From: Tretioscincus oriximinensis
Taxonomy: Eukaryota > Chordata > Lepidosauria > Squamata > Gymnophthalmidae
Reading direction: 5' to 3'
DNA length: 64,000 nucleotides
NCBI GenBank assembly: GCA_022410635.1
Contig: JAJVDF010001742.1
Span: 17,220-81,219, forward strand
Below, piece after piece: positions 10,337 through 20,701 of this stretch (positions are counted from its first letter, which is position 1; each line of letters begins with the position of its first letter). A program made the translations under genes and the position numbers. The notes below the pieces were generated by a model. The model had not been told where the DNA came from. It saw only the letters and a program-made list of their open reading frames with translations, and ran no database searches.

Positions 10337-10889
10337 TAAGATCATGGCAATAATTTCCATCACTTAATATTAAACGGGGGGTGGGGGGAGGAATAAATGG
10401 AGTCACAAAACACCTTTGCTGACCCAGTTTCTGTAAGTGAAGCTAGAATGGGTTCACCGGAGAGAGTCAACAAGCCTATGGAAGCTTTCGTGTGTAAAAG
10501 GCATCAATCCTCAAGCAAGCAGTGCCCATAAATGGCAGTGGCGTTTTCAAAGGTCAGTGAGCTTTGAAAACAAAAGGTGTCTCTCAGTGGATAAAAGGGA
10601 AAAAAAGGGAAAGGAAAAGCGCAAAAATACGAGTCTTGGATGTGTGCCAGGCCACTGCTGATGCTTAACAGCCGCTACTTGGCACATAGAAAAGGGATCA
10701 AGACTACATAGGTGAGATTCCATTTCAAATCATGAATAACATTTGGATGTCAACGTTTGGAATGTTAGTTAAGGTACATTCTGGTGGAAGTAGGTAATCT
10801 TTATACTTCATTTTATCTGAGTCATATCTATTGTATGAAGCACAAGATAAAATCTACACAGTGTTAATCAATAGCTAATCACGTCACAA
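10337..10889. other. Unassigned sequence
   Basis: Contains a G-run (10376-10392) and otherwise no recognisable repeat. The 74-codon frame at 10437 has a lysine-rich end and looks fortuitous. Confidence 0.4.
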
Positions 10890-11160
10890 CAATCCCTTAC
10901 GAAATCCGGCTGTAATGTCTGGGCCTCTTCAGCCTCGAAAGACAGCATTTCAGAGGTGATCTGATTGAAGTGTATAAAACCCTGATGGGCAGAAGAGTGA
11001 GGACAGTAAAGGGAAAGTATTTTTTCACCCAGTGGGGCTTTGGCCTTTGGAATTTACTTCCAGAAGGGGTGGTGCAATTGGGGGCCTCTGTGTGAGACAG
11101 AAGGCTGGACTAGATGGGATCCGGACCCATTCAGCATGGCTCCTCTTGGCTTCTTATGGT
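10890..11160 (+). mobile_element. CR1-type LINE 3' fragment
   Basis: GTCTGGGCCTCTTCAGCCTC, then GTGATCTGATTGAAGTG, then GTGAGGACAG and the end GGCTCCTCTTGGCTTCTTATG. Internally deleted. Confidence 0.75.
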
Positions 11161-11337
11161 AATATTCTGTCAATTCAAGCTATAGGATCAATCATCAGTT
11201 AATCAATGTCATTATTTAATTCAAAAGACACACTATATTGAAAAGGAAGTTTTAAACAGATTCACAAGAAGTCAAACTAGGTAGGGTTGTAATTGTCAGG
11301 AACAGACTTTTAAAAACATTTAAAACACTATAGCAGT

Positions 11338-11604
11338 TTGAGAGCCAGTTTTTGTGTAGTGGTTAGAGAGTTGGACTCGTACCTGGTAGTCTGCCAGTTC
11401 GATTCCCCACTCCTCCGTGAAAACCAGATGTGTGACCTTCTGCCAGTCACAGTACTTTGAACTCTCTCAGCCCCACCTACTCCACAGGGTGTCTGTTGTG
11501 AAGAAAGCAACAAAAGCTATGTGTGCGCCACCCTATGGTTGGCCGCCCTGAGACCTTCGGGTATAGGGCGGGATACAAGTACAAATAAATAAATAAAATA
11601 AAAC
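11338..11604 (+). mobile_element. Sauria SINE
   Basis: GAGAGCCAGTTTTTGTGTAG head, GTACCTGGTAGTCTGCC, body, and GCCCTGAGACCTTCGGGTAT with an AAATAAATAAA tail. Full length. Confidence 0.92.
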
Positions 11605-11819
11605 ATAGCAGAAGAACTTTTATTCTGTATTTCTGAAAGTAGCCCCATTTCCTATGTTTAGTGAAGTCTATTGAAGAACGAGGATCATGAGCAGCAGTTG
11701 TGATCGACAGCAGAAGTGAGCTCTGTCATGGCATTTCTCTGGCCAGACATTTGTGGCCGTCTAATGAATACCTAGAGTGGGAGACCTCTGGAGGGTCGCA
11801 AGATGGAGCAAACTCCACA

Positions 11820-11945
11820 CTGCCTAATTCCATAAACTCATAGAGTTAGAGGGGTCCTTCAGGTGCATTGAGAGCATGCCCTGCTGTATGTAGGGTTCAC
11901 TAAACCATCCAAAGAAGACCTGATCATTTGGACTTTTCAAAGGAG
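11820..11945 (-). mobile_element. CR1 LINE 3' scrap
   Basis: AACTCATAGAGTTAGAGGGG and TTCACTAAACCATCC are diverged forms of the CR1 3' UTR seen at 35020. Confidence 0.55.
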
Positions 11946-12560
11946 TTCTCTCTGAATGGAATCAGAAGTTCTGCCAACCAGCTATGTAAACAGGTGAAAA
12001 GCGGAAGTGCCATTAAGTCAAAATAAAACGCTCCTGACATTCTTTCTATTGTGATTTGCTGAATACAGGGGCTGGGGAGCACGGGTGGGGGAGCCTTCTG
12101 CTGCCAAAGTGGCAGGAATAAGGTCAGCTTGGAAAAGGGAAAAAATATTGTTAAACATAATGATCTGGTAGCGAGGGAGGGCAAGAATAATGGAGACTTC
12201 AAAAGCATCCATAATTGTTCTGAGCAAGAAATGTTTCCCAATGTCTCTGTTTATTTTGGACCAACGCATTGAGTGTAACAATGGGTGAACTTTTGCAGAG
12301 CAGACAAAACGCATTCCCTTTGCCCACCAGGATCTGCCCTCTCCTTTCTAAGGAATGTTTGGAAAGAAAAACGTAAGTTTGTTTCAGTTTCTTAAAATAA
12401 TACTAAGCACAGAACGGGTGCTGCCTTTCTGCGTGAGACCACCTTATTCCACATTAGATCTCTGCCACCCACAGATTGGTACTGGGACAAACCCTGATAG
12501 GTCCCCATTCCAAGACATAGAATTGAGCAAGGGGTTGATGGTGGCTTACCAAATGCAGGC
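11946..12560. other. Unassigned sequence
   Basis: Overlapping minus-strand frames at 12314-11924 show no domain I recognise. No repeat match within the window. Confidence 0.4.
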
Positions 12561-12565
12561 ATTCT

Positions 12566-13090
12566 TGGCAACAAGAATGATCAAGGGTCTGGAGCAGAAT
12601 CCCTTATGAAGTCAGGCTGCAACGTCTGGGCCTCTTCAGCCTTGAAAGGCGACGTTTGAGAGGTGATCTGATTGAAGTGTACAAAATCATGCATGGGATG
12701 GACAGGGTGAATAGAGAAAAGTTTTCTTTATCACACAACACTAGGACTGGAGTGCCCTCCTTGAAACTGTTGGTCAGAAAAGTGAGAACAGACAAAGGGA
12801 AGTATTTTTTCACCCAGAGGGTCATCGGCCTGTGGAATTTACTTCCTGAAGAGGTGGTGGTAGCTTACAGCTTGGATAGTTTCAAGACAGGCCTAGACAG
12901 GTTTGTGGACACCAAGGGTATCAATGGGTCCTAGGATGGATGTTGGATGTTGCCTCCGGGATGGAGCCACAGGCAGGACTCCTTGCTTTCCTCTGTTCAG
13001 ACTTACCATGTGCATCTGTGTGAGACAGAAGGCTGGACTAGATGGGCTCTGGCCTAGTCCAGTATGGCTCTTCTTATGTTCTTATGTGGC
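12566..13090 (+). mobile_element. CR1-type LINE 3' part (TTCTTATG group)
   Basis: From ACAAGAATGATCAAGGGTCT through [20 protein letters not shown] (frame 12656-12934) to VIGLWNLLPEEVVVAYSLDS and the 3' UTR ending CTTCTTATGTTCTTATG. One of the more open ORF2 C-termini here, still 5'-truncated. Confidence 0.88.
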
Positions 13091-13391
13091 CCTTAGTCAG
13101 GTCTGCAGTGACTGCCTGCTGCCAGAGCAGCTATATTTATACAGTGTGGGGACACCCTAGGGTTTTGCTTTGTTTGGTATCTGATAAGCCAGTTAAAGTT
13201 TATTTCCCTCCTGTTTCTCTTTTTACAGTCTACAATTTGGCTATGTTCTTTAGCTGTTAATAACTACAGACAACAGAATTTCATATTTTTAAAAAGAAAT
13301 CATGAATAAATTGTTGATCTTATACTTCCTTTAATGAAATTCTCAACGTAATAAAGAAATTGGAAAGTCCTGGCAGAACCCCATTGAGAGC

Positions 13392-13859
13392 AATGTAAAA
13401 ATGCCCCCACTGTAACGAACCTCATTGTAACGAACGCTTCGCTTCAAGAAACTGATTTCTGTGCCTGTTCTGCAAGACCCTTAATGAGATTCGGCTTACT
13501 CATTAAATGCGACCGGATCGGTGAATCGAGGAGGCTTGCCCTGGGGTCCGTATCACTAGCCACGGCAAAATAATCAGCCCACAGACGACACTTCAGGGTA
13601 ACTGGAGACGTAGGAGGTCCACGAGTGTATGGAAGCCTCCAGATGAGACCGGGGTCTCCACTTTTATTGACAATCAGATCAGAAGGCGTGTATGAATTTC
13701 ATGACGGAGTGAAAAGGGCGGGGGGTGCCCCACGTGGGCAATGATGTCATACATTACACGTTATGCCCACTCCCCAGTGGGCGCAGCCTGTGTACAGTAA
13801 CCAATAGGGGAAGAGATAGGTGTGAGTGTGGTGTGCCTAATTACTGGAAACTTAGCTAT
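13392..13859 (-). mobile_element. LTR-like segment, antisense
   Basis: On the minus strand: a CCTATTGGTTA (CCAAT) block, then an AATAAA signal (13668-13663) followed by AGTGGAGACCCCGGTCTCAT, an arrangement typical of retroviral or LTR-retrotransposon U3-R-U5. A direct repeat CATTGAGAGC flanks the block (13382-13391 and 13860-13869). No gag, pol or env frame is recognisable beside it. Could be a solo LTR remnant; boundaries uncertain. Confidence 0.45.
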
Positions 13860-13869
13860 CATTGAGAGC

Positions 13870-14590
13870 CCCTGTCAATCAAACTTGACAGGAAGATGAT
13901 TCATGCCATGGGTCCAAACTTTGATGACCCTGATTGGCACCAAACAATGAGGTGAGACCAAGGGTATACAGAAAAGGGGAAGAAGGTTAAAGAGTGGCTT
14001 CCTTTGGACAATAGTGAAGCCTAGGGCAAGTTTGCACAAGAGATTGTCCCATAGGGAATCAAGCCTGCCTTGGCCAGAGGCAAACAGTTGACATCCCAGT
14101 TGGTAATGGGATTTAAATGTGTCTATTGTTAGACAGTGCAAGAGTCAGGGCTACCCATCACAGGTGCCCCCAGGGAGAGGAAAGAGGGATTAAGAGAGTT
14201 CCTGAGTGTATACAGGGTTGAGGGAAAGGTCAGCTTGACCAAGGAAATTTTGAAAATTTCTTTCCCAGAGGCCTCTTCTAGATAGCTAGTTCCAGCTATA
14301 AATGATATATTAATAATATATTTTATATCTAATATGTGTCCCAGGGGGAGAATTCCAACAGACCCTGTTATAAAAGATCTGAAGTGCAAGAGGAGCATTC
14401 AGTACAGAGTACGACTCTTAAAGCGACAGCAAATATTTTCAAACCACCAACGAATGGCAGGATTAGATCCTCAGAATCTGATGGATGATTAGGTCCTATG
14501 TAAAAATAAATACATTTACCCTGGCAAGGGAAAGCAGTTAGCAAGAAAAGGCAGCAGGTCATCAAGTGTGTTAAAAGAATCTAAATGTCC
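13870..14590. other. Unassigned sequence next to LTR-like block
   Basis: Two minus-strand frames of 88-89 codons (14141-13875, 14398-14129) carry no motif I recognise. They might be retroelement-derived, but nothing shows it. Confidence 0.35.
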
Positions 14591-14596
14591 CCAATG

Positions 14597-14697
14597 AGTC
14601 TCATTCTGGGCTGTATCTCAGAATAGGAGCCTGACATTCACATGCTAGTGTAGACTATGGCAGGCCCCATAGTCTACACTAGCTAAGATACAGCCTA
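14597..14697. repeat. Foldback element family F, shortened copy
   Basis: TCATTCTGGGCTGTATCTCA, then GTGTAGACTATGGCAGGCCC, then the return arm ATAGTCTACACTAGC and GATACAGCC. The right arm is internally deleted. Confidence 0.75.
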
Positions 14698-14700
14698 GTA

Positions 14701-15030
14701 TAGGGTTGCCATAATCAAAGTGTTCAAAACCGGGACACACACACACACGAGCGCACATGCACGGATCTTTCCTTAGCACTCAGCAAAGGAAGTGATGCGT
14801 GAAACTCCACCTCCTTTAGAGGAGCACCTACGGCACGCTCCAAGGGTCTTTCCAGGACCCAGGAAGCGTTCTGTTGCCATGAGCCCCATCCTGCAGTTCC
14901 CCTTTGCCTTATGCATCAGGAAATTTAAAAATCCGGGATTTCTGCTCAACCTTACTAAACCCGGACAGGACAATATTCTTGTCCCCAAATCCAGGTCATT
15001 CTGGGCTTTCCAGGACATATGGCACCCCTA
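14701..15030. mobile_element. hAT-like MITE, TAGGGTTGCCA ends (family G)
   Basis: TAGGGTTGCCATA left end and TATGGCACCCCTA right end. Contains a (CA)n run near 14741 and AAACCGGGACAC / AACCCGGACAGG blocks shared with 17087-17680 and 27295-27545. No TSD visible here. Confidence 0.7.
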
Positions 15031-15290
15031 GGTGGGGTCACAGTTAGAGTAGTTCTTGCAATAGTTTCTGGCATTTAAAAGTTTTAAAAATAATTTTTGC
15101 CATGTTTTGTGCCATTTAAAAGTCTGTTACTAGTGATAACTTATTTTAGTCATTTTTTGCATTGGTTTCAGTATAACAAAGTTTCATTTGCAGCATACAC
15201 ATTTTTCTAGTCCCTTGGAGTTCATTATAAAGAGGTTTAATGAATTGTATCCAGAACTCTACAGGTTTAATCTAAAGGTTAAAGAAGAGG
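15031..15290. other. Unassigned AT-rich sequence
   Basis: No recognisable repeat or frame. Confidence 0.4.
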
Positions 15291-15849
15291 TAGACTGCCC
15301 AGATTTTCTGAGACCCAAACTGGGGTAATTAATATTAATGCCAATTTGCATATTCATAAATATGCAAATTACCCACCAACATGAGTTCCCTTCCAAAATT
15401 CCCGCCCGAGAAATCGTTGAAGCATGTAAGAATTTTTTTAAGTGTGCGAGTATTTTTAAACTGAGAATTTTTGGAGTATGTCAGAATTTTTTAATTTTTT
15501 TACAGAGGGGAAGGTGCCTTCAGAAGCTGGCCCCAGTTGCCAGAACCCCCTAGGGGTGGTGTAGCAATTAAAAAAAAACTAAAAAAAAATTGAAATGTGC
15601 GAGAACGTTTTGAAGTGTGTGAGAATTTTTATTTTTTACTGAGGGGAGGGTGCCTTCAGGAGTTGGTCTCAGATGTGAGAGCCCCCTAACGGTGCTGCAG
15701 TAAAATTTAAAAAAATCAAAAAAAATATTTTTTTAATTTTTTTTTCCTCAGCAAAAACCAGAGAAATGGCGTCCCCCCCCCCGGGAGGGCAGGGTAGACA
15801 CCCCAAAACCGGGTTTCCCTGCCCCAAAAAAGGGCATCTGGTCAGCCTA
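15291..15849 (-). mobile_element. hAT-like MITE (family T), long form, perfect 8-bp TSD
   Basis: Ends TAGACTGCCCAGATTTTCTG and GGGCATCTGGTCAGCCTA. Flanking 8-mers AGAAGAGG are identical (15283-15290 and 15850-15857). Contains the octamer palindrome at 15344-15369 (one centre mismatch) and a tandemly duplicated segment ending GCCCCCTA. 559 bp, non-coding. Confidence 0.93.
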
Positions 15850-15857
15850 AGAAGAGG

Positions 15858-16070
15858 TGACATGGTAGGTTTTTTCCTTGAGAGTCATGATATTAAATAC
15901 ATTACAGGTCTAATGTACATGGGGGAAAACCAAACATCTGATCTAGTTTACATTACCTATCTAGTGTGCAGTCCTTATGTCTGATTCATCCTTCTTCCGT
16001 TACTCTTTCTTTCTTGCTTTATCATGTCCATGCACGTGTGAACCATTCTGATAAACCATAAAAAAATGTT
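15858..16070. other. Unassigned sequence
   Basis: No recognisable feature. Confidence 0.4.
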
Positions 16071-16089
16071 ATAAAGCAAAGAATAATTG

Positions 16090-16979
16090 GAGGTTTCTTT
16101 CTTTTTAGTAAAATAAAATTTTATTGAAATTTTGTAAAAATATAAAATTTTGTAAAATTTTCCAGAAATCTGTAAGCTATGAAGGATGAATAAGAAATAT
16201 TTTGCAAGATGAAGTCTAACTGATTAACAGGAACACCTGCACTGAGAATTATTTCACTGTTCCCCAACTGTTCCATAATCGTCCTGAAATTTTCCACAAG
16301 CTTGCCTTGTGTTCTGCCCCTTTTGTGTTCCACATGCCTAACATGCTCCTCACATGCTATGAATGAGCAAAAAATTAAATATGAGTTTTTCCCCACCCAA
16401 TTGTGATCAATGGGGCAGATTCTCTATCAATGGCAGAAAAACTCAGGTTTATGATATCTGTCACAATCACTGAGAAGCTTTGTCATCTTCCGGCAGGACC
16501 AAGAGCTAAGGGAAAGAGTTTCCAATTTCAGATATAGTACATGTTGAACCTGGGAATGTTCTCAGAATTCAAAGTCTATGTGGGTGAGGTCTTCCAAACC
16601 AAATGTTTAATTCAAATACTTCCTGAGCTCCTGACTATGTTATTTCCACTCCAAGAGACTATGTTTTATTTGACTGGTGCTGGGTTGCTTATACAGTGTC
16701 TCTGGACTTGGCACAGGAGATTTTGAACTTGTCCCCAGAAGCAGAAGGTATTTTGTGGTATTACGCAATTTGAACTTCCCGTGAAAATGTCCCCACCCAT
16801 TTGCATATGATTTCAGTAAGGGCTGTCTTTGCTTTAGCCAAGAAATACTATTAAACCCAAAATTTGTGGAAAGATCCCTTTGATGGATTTCAACTCTAAC
16901 GATACCCATTATTTTGATCTTCAGGCAAAATGACTGCAGGAGGTATAGTCTAAAGGGGAAAGCACTGCTTTGAGACTCT
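16090..16979 (-). mobile_element. Possible retroelement remnant with 3' AATAAA end
   Basis: Minus-strand frames 16993-16640 (117 codons) and 16396-16121 (91 codons) are followed by CAATAAAATTTTATT and an A-rich end near 16095. The arrangement looks like the decayed 3' part of a retroelement. I recognise no domain, so the family is open; it could also be an old processed copy of a host gene. Confidence 0.35.
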
Positions 16980-17086
16980 GGCTGCATACACACGACGACT
17001 TAAAAACCGTTATAAAGCTATATTCCGGAATATTGCAGATGCGTGTCCAGGCACACCAAACTTGTTTATTCCGTGACCAGTGCCCC

Positions 17087-17680
17087 TAGGGCTGCCATAT
17101 CTTGGCAGCCCAAAACCAGGACGGGGGTAGGGTGGGGGTGCGTGCACGCACGTGCACACACAAGGACAGGCGCGCGAGCGCACACACGGATGCTTGTGGT
17201 GAGACAGGCAGAACCTCTATTCTGCCTGTCTCACCACAAGCGTCTGTGTGCACGCATGTGTGTGCGTAGCTGCTGCAATGCTGGAGGCCGGGTTTCATGC
17301 CTGCTGTCAGGCAAAGCGCGCCAACCCGCCTCCAGCGGAGCAAAAACGCCTGGGTTTCTGACAGGAGAGCAGAACCTGTCACAAGCACAGGCGTTTTTGC
17401 TCCGCTGGAGGCGGGTTGCCGCGCTTTGCCTGACAGCAGGCATGAAACCCCGCCTCCAGCATTGGAGCAGCTACGGCAGACTCCGAGATTCCTTCCAGAA
17501 CCCCGGAAAGCGTTGCTCATGCTGAAGATATCAGCTCTGACGGCTCCTTTTCCTTTAAAATCCTGCATTTTTATATTCCCTGATGCAGCATCGGGGAATG
17601 TAAAAATACGGGAATTTTATCTTAAAACCCGGAGGGGACGATATTTTAGTCCCCCAAACCAGGATTGTATGGCAACCCTA
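17087..17680. mobile_element. hAT-like MITE (family G) with large hairpin
   Basis: Ends TAGGGCTGCCATA and TATGGCAACCCTA. The 8-bp flanks AGTGCCCC / AGCGCCCC match at seven of eight positions. Interior holds two hairpins (17189-17244; 17266-17474). The opposed 160-codon frames on both strands arise from the palindrome and are not genes. Confidence 0.85.
17266..17474. repeat. Long hairpin, ~87-bp arms
   Basis: Left arm GTAGCTGCTGCAATGCTGG to AAAAACGCCTG; right arm CAGGCGTTTTTGC to GGAGCAGCTAC. The loop is about 35 nt. Few mismatches, so a transcript would form a long double strand. Confidence 0.9.
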
Positions 17681-18000
17681 AGCGCCCCAGTTCCGTAATA
17701 TCGCTCGCTGAGGGCAGTCAGAGAATGTTTGCCAGAGCCACTAGAAACTACTGCTGTGTTCTCGGTTGTTTTAACCTCTTGTGCCTAATTTGTGCACACG
17801 CGCATGCTCGGGAGAGGAGGGGGGTTGGCTGCGAGAGGGCGGAGGTTCTCCGGAACGATGACGCAATATCCCAGCAATAGTTTATTCTGGGAAAAATGGT
17901 GTTTATTGCGGGATGACTGCTGAAAAATGCTTAACCCGTGTGCTGGACACGTCCTCTTCTCACTCCGATCAAGGTACAAACATGCTGTGTGCACGCAGCC

Positions 18001-18282
18001 TCTGTTTTAAAGGTTGAGGACTATGAGCCAAACAAACAATCTCTTAGCCTTTGGATGTGAAATGAACCATCAATGCTCAGTGAAAACAGCCATCAACAAC
18101 TTCATAGAAGGACCACATCCAGATTTTCCTTTTTCCACTGACTTGAGGAGTATCAATGAACACAGGAGGCAAAATGTTCAGAATGATTTCCTGCCATCTC
18201 AGGTACTGTTAGGCCCAAAATAGCCAATTTCCAGGGCCATTTTTACTCTTACACTAAACCAGGAAAGATTGCAGTGATTCTT
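18001..18282 (+). repeat. 282-bp segment, inverted copy at 23657-23938
   Basis: Reads identically, base for base by eye, to the reverse complement of 23657-23938. Here it is the native right flank of the family P element. It holds an open frame (18014-18223) lying between an acceptor-like TCTGTTTTAAAG and a donor-like CTCAG/GTACTG; see the candidate exon entry. Confidence 0.9.
18013..18202 (+). other. Candidate exon-like open segment
   Basis: 190 bp preceded by CCTCTGTTTTAAAG and followed by GTACTG. The open frame includes FGCEMNHQCSVKTAINNF and DLRSINEHRRQNVQNDFL, with balanced composition unlike the surrounding repeats. No family recognised. The upstream pyrimidine stretch spans the transposon junction, so a functional exon is doubtful. 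Could be a fossil exon or chance. Confidence 0.25.
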
Positions 18283-18404
18283 AAGCTGCCCCTTGGCTTC
18301 CAAGCAACATCTCCCCACCCCAGTTACATATAGAAAATTCTCATCACCCCCTTAACGTGCTCCCAGGAGGGAATCGCTGGGCTAGTGCCTCTAGCAGAGT
18401 TTTT

Positions 18405-18710
18405 CATAGAATCATAGAATCATAGAGTTGGAAGGGACCTCCAGGGCCATGGGGTCCAACCCTCTGCTCAATGCAGGATTCATTGAACCATCCCAGACAG
18501 ATGACTGCCCAGTCTCTGTTTGACGACTTCCAGCGAAGGCGAACTCACCACCTCCTGCGGCAAACTGTTCCACTGGTTGATCACCCTGACTGTTAGGAGG
18601 TTTTTTCTGATATCTAATCTAAATCTCCTCCCTTGCAGTTTCATTCCATTGTTTCTAGTCCTTCCATGTGCCAAAGAGAACAGTGATGATCCCTCTGCTC
18701 TGTGGCAGCC
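18405..18710 (-). mobile_element. CR1 LINE 3' end
   Basis: AGAATCATAGAATCATAGAG microsatellite end, then CTCCAGGGCCATGGGG. Minus frame FRLDIRKNLLTVRVINQWNS, then LPQEVVSSPSLEV. Confidence 0.88.
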
Positions 18711-19108
18711 TTGTGTTTTTATCAGCTTTGTGTTTTTATCTACACAAAAAGTGATGGACTAGGATTTGGTGCCATAACCATATGATCTGAGCATTACTCA
18801 GACTGTGAAGGGTCTTCAGACACAATGTCCCATGGATCAGGATGCTGCTCAAGACCCAGCCTTCTTTTTAGCAAATTCCAGAGCAGCCGCAGCTAGAAAC
18901 GTCCAAGGTCGGCAACTTTTAGTTCTGGTCTTAGAAATCTGTGCTGAATTGGGCGATCTGTTCTTGGACTAGACCTCTGCTAGTGCACTGCAGTATGTGA
19001 GAGTCTTGGATTCCAAAAGATGTTATCATTGGGCACTTTACTCCTGTGATGGGTCCACAGTTTCGACTCCAATCAGCTTTTCATAGCCATTCAAATGCAC
19101 TCTCAATT
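18711..19108. other. Unassigned sequence
   Basis: No recognisable repeat or coding region. Confidence 0.4.
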
Positions 19109-19109
19109 T

Positions 19110-19190
19110 TTGAGAGTTTATTTATTTATTTATACTTATACCCCACCCATACCCAAAATTTCAGGGCAGCCAACAATATAAATAGTATAA
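19110..19190 (-). mobile_element. Sauria SINE / Bov-B 3' tail scrap
   Basis: TTTATTTATTTATTTATACT then ACCCCACCCATACCCAAAAT and TCAGGGCAGCCAAC: only the Bov-B-like terminal segment is present. Confidence 0.65.
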
Positions 19191-19311
19191 AATTAACATT
19201 GCAAAACAGGAACAAACAGTATCTGGAGGTGGAGGTTAAAAACCAGCCTTCCTTCAACCAAAGGCCAGGTGGAAGAACTTCTAAAAGCACCTCGAGGAGA
19301 AAACAATTCCA

Positions 19312-19560
19312 TTTTCGCAGTCCCAAACCGGGGTAAATAATATTCATGCTTATTTGCATATTCATAAATATGCAGATTACCCACCTACATGCATTCCCTT
19401 CTGAAATTCCCACCCTGTGTGAGAATTTTTGGAGTGCATGAGAATTTCTATTTTTTACTGAGTGGAGGGTGTCTTCAGGAGCTGGCCCCGGTTGCCAGAA
19501 CACCCTAGTGGTGGTGCAGTGAATTTCTTTTTAAAAAAATATTTTTTTTGAAGTGTGTAG
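19312..19560 (-). mobile_element. hAT-like MITE (family T), partial
   Basis: CCCAAACCGGGGTAAATAAT, octamer palindrome variant at 19352-19377, GTGCATGAGAATTTC units and AGGAGCTGGCCCCGGTTGCC. Both TIRs are missing. Confidence 0.8.
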
Positions 19561-19835
19561 GAATAAGAGACATAATAGACGATCTGTTTCCTATTCCCCA
19601 AACCACTTTCTTAGTCAAACCTGGTCATGGCTATGAAACCTTTTCCTTTATTACGGTGCGTTTCCAGTTTTTTAATGGCATGTGCTTGAGCTGAGTAATA
19701 TAGCAGTTCTGTTCTGGCATAGGATCAAGGCTCTGTGTAAATCTTTCTCAAATGAGTAAATAACGCAAAGTAATTCCTCTGCAGATTTAAAGATAATGTA
19801 CAAAACCACAAAAAACTCCACACTACCGGATTCAG
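19561..19835. other. Unassigned sequence
   Basis: No recognisable feature. Confidence 0.4.
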
Positions 19836-20701
19836 GAAGACGGGCCACATTTTCTGAGGCCCAAATCTGAGGGGTAGTTAATATTCATGCTAATTTGCAT
19901 ATTCATGAATATGTAAATCATACACCAACATGCATACCCCTCCAAAATCCCTGCCTGAGAAAATGGCAAAGCGCCCAATAATTTTTGGAAGCACGTGAGA
20001 ATTTTTGACACCTGCGAGAATTTTACAAACTGCACAACAAATGTGCATTTTAATTTTTTTTTTACTGAGCTGTATTTTTTACATGGCTACCCCTCCGAAG
20101 TCCCTGTCCGAGAAACCTGCAAAGCGTGTGAGAATTTTTTGAAGTGTGCAAGAATTTTTTGAGGGGTGCAAGAAATTTGCAAAAAAAAAAAATTACTTTG
20201 GGGTGGGTGCCTTCAGGAGCTGGTTCTGGTTGCCAGAGCCCCCTAGTGCAGGCACGGATAGCTTAATCACTTAGGAATTCGCCTCTCAGCTGGGCAATGG
20301 GGTTTCGAAGCCCTGTGTGGGACGTGGGGAGGGCTGAGCACCTTCCACTAGCCTGCAGCTCTAGCCAGCCCAGCTATTCGAAAGCAAGAATTGCAAGAAA
20401 TTGCAACTGACTGCAAGTAGATACATGGGAACCACCACAGCCTGGTGGGGAAGATCGAATGTCAGCCTTCGGGCAAAATATATCCTTGTAAGCCGCTTTG
20501 AGTCCCTTTGAAAGGTGAGAAAAGCGGGGTATAAGAACCAAGTTCTTCTTCTTCTTCTAGTGGTGGTGCACTAATTATTTTTAAAATATATATATATATA
20601 TTTTCCTCAGCAAAAAATGGGGAAATCGCCCCCCTCCGAGGGCAGGGTAGACACCCCAAAACCATTTCCCCTCCCAAAAAAAGGGTCATCAGGTCAACCT
20701 A
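19836..20701 (-). mobile_element. hAT-like MITE (family T), long form with SINE inside
   Basis: Left end degenerate (CCACATTTTCTGAGGCCC), right end GGGTCATCAGGTCAACCTA. Palindrome variant at 19893-19918, repeated GTGTGAGAATTTTTTGAA units, and a duplicated internal block. A tRNA-derived SINE is inserted at 20249-20556. Confidence 0.82.
20249..20556 (+). mobile_element. tRNA-derived SINE with 6-bp TSD
   Basis: Head CAGGCACGGATAGCTTAATC, B box GGGGTTTCGAAGCCCTG, body GCCAGCCCAGCTATTCG, end GTATAAGAACCAAGTTC plus (TTC)n. Flanked by CTAGTG at 20243-20248 and 20557-20562, inside the family T MITE. Confidence 0.85.

Larger units (their letters stand above)
16980..18000 (-). mobile_element. GGCTGCGT-ended DNA element (family P), 3-bp TSD
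   Basis: Left end GGCTGCATACACACGACGAC, right end GCTGTGTGCACGCAGCC, flanked by TCT on both sides (16977-16979, 18001-18003). Shares GAATAAACTATTGCTGGGAT and CCCGCAATAAACACC-type blocks with 23939-24366, 27999-28897, 30875-31628, 56640-56850 and 59076-59483. A 3-bp TSD suggests PIF/Harbinger, unproven. Interrupted by 17087-17680. Confidence 0.8.

Noticed and set aside
17043..17568. Opposed 160-codon frames on both strands as a gene pair
   Set aside because: They mirror each other because the segment is a near-perfect palindrome inside a MITE; no domain is present.
18014..18223. Conservation of this 69-codon frame with 23716-23925 as proof of coding
   Set aside because: The two loci are essentially identical at the DNA level through recent copying, so no selection can be inferred.
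20249..20330. tRNA gene at SINE heads (also 33053, 22089, 7453, 11338)
   Set aside because: A- and B-box-like blocks are present, but no cloverleaf with anticodon stem and acceptor pairing is evident, and each is joined to a SINE body and tail.
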